Assembly: GCA_944323495.1 (NCBI GenBank)
Contig: CALUSZ010000040.1
Location: 1-36,035, forward strand
DNA length: 36,035 nt
DNA from: Candidatus Gastranaerophilales bacterium
GTDB taxonomy: Bacteria > Cyanobacteriota > Vampirovibrionia > Gastranaerophilales > Gastranaerophilaceae
Direction of reading: 5' to 3'
Shown: positions 31,415-36,035 of the stretch, in pieces
Layout: each line of letters begins with the position of its first letter
Numbering within the stretch: position 1 is the stretch's first letter
The notes under the pieces: generated by a model
What the model saw: the letters and a program-made list of their open reading frames with translations, nothing else
Databases searched by the model: none
What the model was told of the DNA's origin: nothing
Translations under genes and position numbers: made by a program

Positions 31415-32920
31415 ATGAAGAAAATTTTATTTATGTTTTTTACAATGTTAATGAGTCTGAGCTCTGTTCAGGCAATGACAGTAGATGAATTTATGGATAA
31501 CAACATCGCACCGATATCTGATGCGGTTGCAAGATTAATATTTTTCCCGATAAAAATTTGCGGCTATGATGTACCTTTGATTATTTTCTGGATTCTTATT
31601 GCAGGATTTTTCTTTACTATATATTTTAAAGGAATTTCTGTATGGGGATTCAAACATGCAATCGACGTAATCAGAAAACCTGCAGAAAAAAGCCATGAAG
31701 GCTTTGGAGAAGTTTCATCTTTTCAGGCTCTTGCAACGGCATTATCCGGTACAATTGGTATCGGAAGTATCGCAGGTGTTGCTATTTCTATTTCAATCGG
31801 CGGACCGGGTGCTGCATTTTGGATTTTTGCAGGTGCACTTTTAGGTATGTCTATCAAGTTTGTAGAAGCAACTCTTGCTGTTAAATATAGAAGATTTAAT
31901 CTTGACGGTTCTGTATCAGGCGGTCCGATGCATTATATTGCACACGGTCTTACAAGAAAAAAGATGCGCTGGTTAGGACAGCCTCTATCTGTAGTTTATG
32001 CAATACTTTGTATCGGAGGCGGTATAACAGGCGGTAATATGATTCAAATTAATCAGACAGCTCATCAGATGGTATTCATAACAGGCGGAGAGCATAGTTT
32101 CCTTAACGGATTTACCTGGGTTATCGGGCTTATTGTTGCAATACTGATTGGTATGGTAATTGTAGGCGGAATTAAGAGTATAGCAAAAGTTACAACAATA
32201 TTGACTCCTACAATGTGTATTATGTATATTGTATCCGGCTTGATTGTTATTTGTGCAAACTTTGTAAATATACCGCACGCTATTATGCTTATCTTGAAAG
32301 AAGCTTTCCAACCGACGGCTGTTGCGGGTGGTATATTTGGGACAATTATTATCGGTTTAAGACGTTCTGTACAATGTAACGAAGCCGGAACTGGCGCTGC
32401 TGCTATCGTTTATGCAACAGCACAGACAAAAGAGCCCGTATCACAAGGCTTTGTAGCACTTATTGAAACATTCTTAACAGGTGTTTTATGCTTGTTTACA
32501 TCTTTTGCAATAATATTTTCAGGCGTACTTAATCAATACGAAGTCGGAAAGATTTCCGGTATAGAACTTGCTTCAAACGCATTCCAGTCTGTAATTCCGT
32601 TCTTCCCGATTATACTTTCCGCAATTGCAATAATGTTTGCTCTTTCTACATTAATATCCTGGGCATATTACGGACAAAAAGCCTGGACATTCTTGTTTGG
32701 GGAAGGGAAAAAACGTGTTTTAGCATTTAACCTCATCTATTGCTTATTTATAATAATCGGCTCTGCTATGAACGTTAAATCAGTAATTGATATTACAGAC
32801 GCTATGATGATTGCATTATGCGTTCCAAACATTATAGTTCTTTATATTTTGTGTCCTGAAATTAAACGCGATTTAAAGACTTATCTTGAAAAACACAAGA
32901 TGAATTTCATGAGATTTTAG
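31415..32920 (+). CDS. Alanine/glycine:cation symporter (AGCS, AlsT-type)
   Basis: A 501-residue inner-membrane Na+- or H+-coupled amino-acid importer. Family motifs: GTIGIGSIAGVAISISIGGPGAAFWIFAGALLGM, FVEATLAVKYR, GGPMHYI, GLRRSVQCNEAGTGAAAIVYA and ALSTLISWAYYGQKAW. About ten or eleven helices. The N-terminus (MKKILFMFFTMLMSLSSVQA) looks like a cleavable signal peptide before the first transport helix, which is not typical of classic members but occurs in some. It is followed one base after its stop by the activase-like gene, so they are co-transcribed. Confidence 0.94.
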   Translation: MKKILFMFFTMLMSLSSVQAMTVDEFMDNNIAPISDAVARLIFFPIKICGYDVPLIIFWILIAGFFFTIYFKGISVWGFKHAIDVIRKPAEKSHEGFGEVSSFQALATALSGTIGIGSIAGVAISISIGGPGAAFWIFAGALLGMSIKFVEATLAVKYRRFNLDGSVSGGPMHYIAHGLTRKKMRWLGQPLSVVYAILCIGGGITGGNMIQINQTAHQMVFITGGEHSFLNGFTWVIGLIVAILIGMVIVGGIKSIAKVTTILTPTMCIMYIVSGLIVICANFVNIPHAIMLILKEAFQPTAVAGGIFGTIIIGLRRSVQCNEAGTGAAAIVYATAQTKEPVSQGFVALIETFLTGVLCLFTSFAIIFSGVLNQYEVGKISGIELASNAFQSVIPFFPIILSAIAIMFALSTLISWAYYGQKAWTFLFGEGKKRVLAFNLIYCLFIIIGSAMNVKSVIDITDAMMIALCVPNIIVLYILCPEIKRDLKTYLEKHKMNFMRF

Positions 32921-32921
32921 T

Positions 32922-33617
32922 ATGCTTTATTTAGATGCGGGAACAACATATTCAAAGATTATAAGCGACAAGAACTGTTTTGATAAACAGTTCTTGTCTT
33001 TCTGCAAAGGGGGTAAATATGGGGGGGGGAAATATGGTGATAAATATTATTATATTTTACCTTCAGCTATAATTAAATCTCAAAATATAGAACCAGACGC
33101 TTCCTGCGGGCATATGGCTAATGCCAATGAAAATGAAATAATTGCGCTTGCAAAAGGTGCAAAAAAACGGAACATAGATTCAGACGCTACAATATTGGAT
33201 TTGGGAAGCAGAGACGCTAAATGGATAAAGTTTAAGGATAATAAGTTTCACGATATGGACTGGAACACCTCTTGCGCCAGCTCTACCGGAGCAACTGTAG
33301 AGATGTTATTAAAGTTTTACGGGCTTAAAACAGAAGATTTAAGCTTTGAAGAAGAAAAATTTAATGTAACCTGCGGAATTTTTGGTATGGAAAAAATTAT
33401 GGACGCTATATCGGAAGGTGCAAAACCTGAGTCTGCGGTTTCAAAATTTGTACACGGAATCGCGTTTAACGCTTGGAATTTTTGTAAAAAACCGGAAAAA
33501 ATTTACTTGTCAGGCGGTTTTTGCGAAAACAAATGCCTTGTTGATTCTCTAAAAAAATACTGTGAAATAGAACTTTTAGGAAGATTTGTTCTTTGTGAAG
33601 GCTTGATGTCAGATTAG
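32922..33617 (+). CDS. Activase-like ASKHA ATPase (HgdC/BadF-type)
   Basis: A 231-residue protein resembling the [4Fe-4S] activators of 2-hydroxyacyl-CoA dehydratases and benzoyl-CoA reductases. Phosphate and adenosine motifs: YLDAGTTYSK, ILDLGSRDAKWIKF and IYLSGGFCENKC. The two cluster Cys of the family appear retained in SCASSTGA and VTCGIFGME. It is slightly shorter than the usual ~260 residues. No dehydratase subunits are nearby, so the partner is unknown. The coding sequence contains a perfect 14-bp hairpin (32967-32998) and a G9 tract (33021-33029); a one-base slip would abolish the product. The start is TAG-T-ATG, coupled to the symporter. Confidence 0.85.
   Translation: MLYLDAGTTYSKIISDKNCFDKQFLSFCKGGKYGGGKYGDKYYYILPSAIIKSQNIEPDASCGHMANANENEIIALAKGAKKRNIDSDATILDLGSRDAKWIKFKDNKFHDMDWNTSCASSTGATVEMLLKFYGLKTEDLSFEEEKFNVTCGIFGMEKIMDAISEGAKPESAVSKFVHGIAFNAWNFCKKPEKIYLSGGFCENKCLVDSLKKYCEIELLGRFVLCEGLMSD
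32967..32998 (+). repeat. Perfect 14-bp inverted repeat in coding sequence
   Basis: GACAAGAACTGTTT and its exact complement around TGAT, starting 46 nt into the activase-like gene. Such a stem near the start would fold in the mRNA and could slow translation or act as an attenuator between symporter and ATPase. The bases after it (TTTCTG) are only a weak T-run. Confidence 0.7.
33021..33029 (+). repeat. G9 homopolymer tract in coding sequence
   Basis: Nine G, required by the reading frame (Tyr-Gly-Gly-Gly-Lys), flanked on both sides by AAATAT. Long G runs are rare in DNA this AT-rich and are classic slippage sites, so this gene could be phase-variable. Confidence 0.7.
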
Positions 33618-33625
33618 ATTTTATG

Positions 33626-33631
33626 TATACT
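33626..33631 (+). promoter_or_regulatory. -10 box of the GH57 gene
   Basis: TATACT, directly preceded by TG, ending 8 nt before the ATG at 33640, with no SD in the gap. This fits a near-leaderless mRNA or coupling from upstream. Confidence 0.4.
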
Positions 33632-33639
33632 CTAAATGT

Positions 33640-35874
33640 ATGAACAAGCACAAACTTTCTCTTGCCATATACTGGCATATGCATCAACCGGTCTATGAAT
33701 TAGAAGGCACTTACCTAATGCCCTGGGTAAGACTGCACGCGGTTAAAGATTATCTGGATATGGTGCTTATTTTAGAGAAATTCCCAAATTTAAAACTCAA
33801 TTTTAATATAGTACCTGCTCTTTTGGATTCAATAATAGATTATGCACAAAACGGGTATAACGATATTCACTCAGAATTATCTGCGGCTGATACAGAATGC
33901 CTAAATGATGAAGAGCGTGCGTTTATTTTAAACAATTTCTTTAGCTCTAATTATGAAACAATGATATATAAAAGTGAAAACTATAAGGCATTGTATCAAA
34001 AAAGATTTTCAAAAGATTTACCTAATATAGAGGAATATACCCCGCAAGAATTGTCTGATTTAATGGCTTTGTTTAATCTGGTATGGATAGATCCGGTTCA
34101 TTATGAAAGATATCCCAGATTAAGAGAATTATGGGGTAAGCAGTATGGCTATACAAAAAAAGACCGTATTGAAATACTAGATATTCAAAAGCAAATTATT
34201 AGAGAAATTATTCCAACGTACAAAAAATATATACAATCCGGTAGAATTGAGCTTACAACAAGTCCTTATTATCACGCAATTTTACCGATTCTGATTGATA
34301 TAAAAGCTTCTGTCAAATCAGTAATAACAACAGAGGGGCTTCCAGCTTCTTTAGGAATGCTTGATGATGCCAAATATCAGATAACAAGCGCTCTGGATAG
34401 AATCGAAGAAGTTTTTGGTGTAAGACCAAAAGGAATATGGCCTCCAGAACTGTGTTTGGGTCCAAAGACATTAAACTTACTTGCAAAAGAGGGAATAAAA
34501 TGGACAATTTCAGACGAGGGCGTTCTTGCAAATTCTATAAACTTTGATTTTATCAGGGATTTCAAGGGAAATTTGAATGACCCTTATCATTTGCTTAAAG
34601 TCTATACATATCAAACCAAAGAATCAGAAATAGATGTTATATTCAGAGATAGGTCAATCCCTAACCTTATAAACTTTGAATATGCTGGAATTAACTCTGA
34701 GATGGCATCAGGGGATTTGTATGACAAAATAAAAACCATTCAAACTAAACTTCTTGTATCACCCGATGCAAATCATCTCCTAACAATAGCTTCCGACTGC
34801 GAAAACTGCTGGGAAAATTACCAGAATGACGGAAGAGATTTTCTTGAAAAATTTTATTCGCTTCTTGAAAAAGATGATAGCCTTGAAACTGTTTTAATAA
34901 GCGATTATATTGAAAAGGATAAGCACAAAAAGAGTCTAAAGAAAATACATTCAGGCTCCTGGATTGATAAAACTTTCCAGTACTGGATAGGTGAACCTGA
35001 AAAAAACAAAGCCTGGGCGCTGCTTAAAAAAACTAAAGATGATTTTGAAGCCTTTATTAAAGAGCATAAAAATAATCCAAATATTAAGTATGCAAAACGA
35101 GAACTTTTAATTGCTGAGGGAAGCGACTGGTTCTGGTGGTATGGAGAGCCTAATAATTCCGGACAGGATTTTGTCTTTGACTATATGTTTAGAGAACGGT
35201 TAAAAAATGTATATCTAATACTCGGTCTGACATACCCGCAGGAGTTAGATAATACATTAATTACAACAATAGAAGTACCCTTCAAACACCCTAAAAGAAA
35301 TATTTCTCCAAAAATGGACGGCTTAATCTCAAGCAGTGATGACTGGTACAACGCCGGCTCTATAAGCATGCTTGACGGGCCTGTATTTAGAGAAAATAAA
35401 AATGTTGATAAAATTTTATTCGGCTGCGACAATAACAATATTTATTTCAGACTGCATGTTAACAAAGGTTCCGGTGAAATCAGCTTTGTCGATAGAATCA
35501 ACCAATTCTATATCTACACCAGAAATGCTATAAGAATAGGTGACAGAGCCTTCATAAGACTAATAAGCAAAACAGATAATCCATATCCGATTTTAGTAGA
35601 AAAATTTGAGCACGAACTTACACTGACGCTAGTAAAAGAAACCCTTTACCCGATAAGACTGGCATCAGTATTACATCCAAACATGTGGACGCTTGAAAAC
35701 CCTGAAGGTATTGAAATTATTTATAAAGATGTTATTGATATTCGAATACCATTCGACAAACTTGGAATAATGCCGGGAGAAACCGTAGAATTTTTTATGG
35801 CAAACACTGATTCCGGCGTAAAAAACACATATATTCCACAAGAAATCCTGCTTTCATTAACTCGAAGTTTATAA
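33640..35874 (+). CDS. Glycoside hydrolase family 57 protein
   Basis: A 744-residue alpha-glucan-active enzyme of GH57 (amylase, glucanotransferase or related specificity). The catalytic barrel begins with LAIYWHMHQPVYE (His13, His15). The probable nucleophile is Glu270 in KGIWPPELCLGP, and the probable acid/base Asp386 in IASDCENCWENYQNDGRDF. The helical region with SGSWIDKTFQYWIGEPE and EGSDWFWWYGEPNN matches long GH57 members. The last ~190 residues are beta-rich and may bind carbohydrate. No signal peptide, so it probably acts on intracellular glycogen. It follows the activase-like gene after 22 nt. Exact specificity cannot be read from sequence. Confidence 0.92.
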   Translation: MNKHKLSLAIYWHMHQPVYELEGTYLMPWVRLHAVKDYLDMVLILEKFPNLKLNFNIVPALLDSIIDYAQNGYNDIHSELSAADTECLNDEERAFILNNFFSSNYETMIYKSENYKALYQKRFSKDLPNIEEYTPQELSDLMALFNLVWIDPVHYERYPRLRELWGKQYGYTKKDRIEILDIQKQIIREIIPTYKKYIQSGRIELTTSPYYHAILPILIDIKASVKSVITTEGLPASLGMLDDAKYQITSALDRIEEVFGVRPKGIWPPELCLGPKTLNLLAKEGIKWTISDEGVLANSINFDFIRDFKGNLNDPYHLLKVYTYQTKESEIDVIFRDRSIPNLINFEYAGINSEMASGDLYDKIKTIQTKLLVSPDANHLLTIASDCENCWENYQNDGRDFLEKFYSLLEKDDSLETVLISDYIEKDKHKKSLKKIHSGSWIDKTFQYWIGEPEKNKAWALLKKTKDDFEAFIKEHKNNPNIKYAKRELLIAEGSDWFWWYGEPNNSGQDFVFDYMFRERLKNVYLILGLTYPQELDNTLITTIEVPFKHPKRNISPKMDGLISSSDDWYNAGSISMLDGPVFRENKNVDKILFGCDNNNIYFRLHVNKGSGEISFVDRINQFYIYTRNAIRIGDRAFIRLISKTDNPYPILVEKFEHELTLTLVKETLYPIRLASVLHPNMWTLENPEGIEIIYKDVIDIRIPFDKLGIMPGETVEFFMANTDSGVKNTYIPQEILLSLTRSL

Positions 35875-35882
35875 AATTCTAC

Positions 35883-35911
35883 TTGCATAAAAAAATATTC
35901 TATGGCATAAT
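35883..35911 (+). promoter_or_regulatory. Promoter at the right edge
   Basis: TTGCAT (35883-35888), 17-bp spacer, CATAAT (35906-35911). The expected start is near 35918. Confidence 0.55.
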
Positions 35912-35917
35912 GTATAT

Positions 35918-36002
35918 CAAGGTTGGGAGCCTTATAGAAAGTCTTTTATTTGACTTCTATTTTAGTATTTACAAGCCCGAAAAGGATGAGTACCTCACGT
36001 TC
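35918..36002 (+). promoter_or_regulatory. Possibly structured leader RNA or small RNA, truncated context
   Basis: Downstream of a good promoter lies sequence richer in G than neighbouring spacers. A stem TAGAAAGTC/GACTTCTA lies near 35935-35962, with GGTTGGGAGCC and AAGCCCGAAAAGGATGAG on either side. I could not match it to a known riboswitch or leader family. It could precede the gene starting near 36003. Confidence 0.35.
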
Positions 36003-36035
36003 ATGAGCGGATTTAAGTTTAATTATGATTTTTTA
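36003..36035 (+). CDS. Possible start of a truncated gene
   Basis: ATG AGC GGA TTT AAG begins a frame that is open to the window end (11 codons, MSGFKFNYDFL). The only SD-like word, AAAGGATGAG, is too far away at about 16 nt, so support is weak. The sequence beyond the window would settle it. Confidence 0.25.
   Translation, partial: MSGFKFNYDFL

Noticed and set aside
1..36035. CRISPR array, IS element, prophage or toxin-antitoxin module
   Set aside because: No regularly spaced direct repeats, transposase, integrase or phage genes, and no recognisable toxin-antitoxin pair were seen.

Overview
The window is a low-GC (by eye roughly one third GC) bacterial chromosome segment using the standard genetic code. 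It encodes outer-membrane-associated machinery (an AsmA-type giant and an AMIN/Amidase_3 amidase) together with anaerobe-type enzymes (an NfnA-like flavoprotein and a 2-hydroxyacyl-CoA dehydratase activase-like ATPase), and no photosynthesis or flagellar genes. This mixture, with many lineage-specific coiled-coil proteins, suggests a diderm, fermentative, host-associated bacterium such as the Gastranaerophilales/'Melainabacteria' sister group of Cyanobacteria. That placement is inference; no phylogeny was run.

Layout. 1-330: a REP-like palindrome, sequence echoing the tRNA-Leu 3' end, and tRNA-Leu(UAG) on the minus strand. 488-2379: two coiled-coil paralogues of unknown function. 2488-7023: minus-strand housekeeping, rpsO with a structured leader, then the run obg > tadA > DUF2400 > TPR protein > pheA. 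7061-10780: tsaD diverges from obg, followed by minus-strand amiC-like amidase and murI. 10970-17426: a block of unknown genes (a 42-residue protein, two ~600-residue helical proteins, a basic 231-residue protein, an MgtE_N/FliG-like helical-repeat protein) plus a degraded-looking alpha/beta hydrolase. 17413-22020: HEAT-like protein, orphan sugar permease, DciA-like protein, nrnA, YihY and YkgJ family genes. 22106-24726: two related membrane proteins, a shortened class-I disulfide oxidoreductase and a probable small RNA. 24821-27596: NfnA-like subunit, four-cysteine mini-protein, purA, STAS-like protein. 27599-35874: AsmA-like giant, AGCS symporter, activase-like ATPase carrying a G9 tract, and a GH57 glycosidase. 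The right edge holds a promoter with a structured leader.

The most striking feature is a promoter architecture repeated at least six times almost identically: a GTAAC box (often part of the palindrome AATTGTNACAATT), then TGAAATT/GGCAATT, exactly 14 bp, then TACTTTATATATAT. The distance from GTAAC to TACTTT is 41 bp in four copies and 42 bp in two. Two variants lie upstream of the 42-residue gene and of the membrane pair. Apart from one copy, every one of these promoters drives an uncharacterised protein gene; the exception drives a G-poor RNA of about 137 nt ending in a perfect terminator. I read this as a lineage-specific regulon (one regulator or alternative sigma factor) and the best candidate here for an undescribed system.

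A second theme is translation initiation. Several genes have a good -10 box ending only 6-10 nt before the start codon and no Shine-Dalgarno sequence (nrnA, the oxidoreductase, the STAS-like gene, the GH57 gene, tsaD, the hydrolase, the DciA-like gene). This suggests leaderless or near-leaderless mRNAs beside ordinary SD-led genes.
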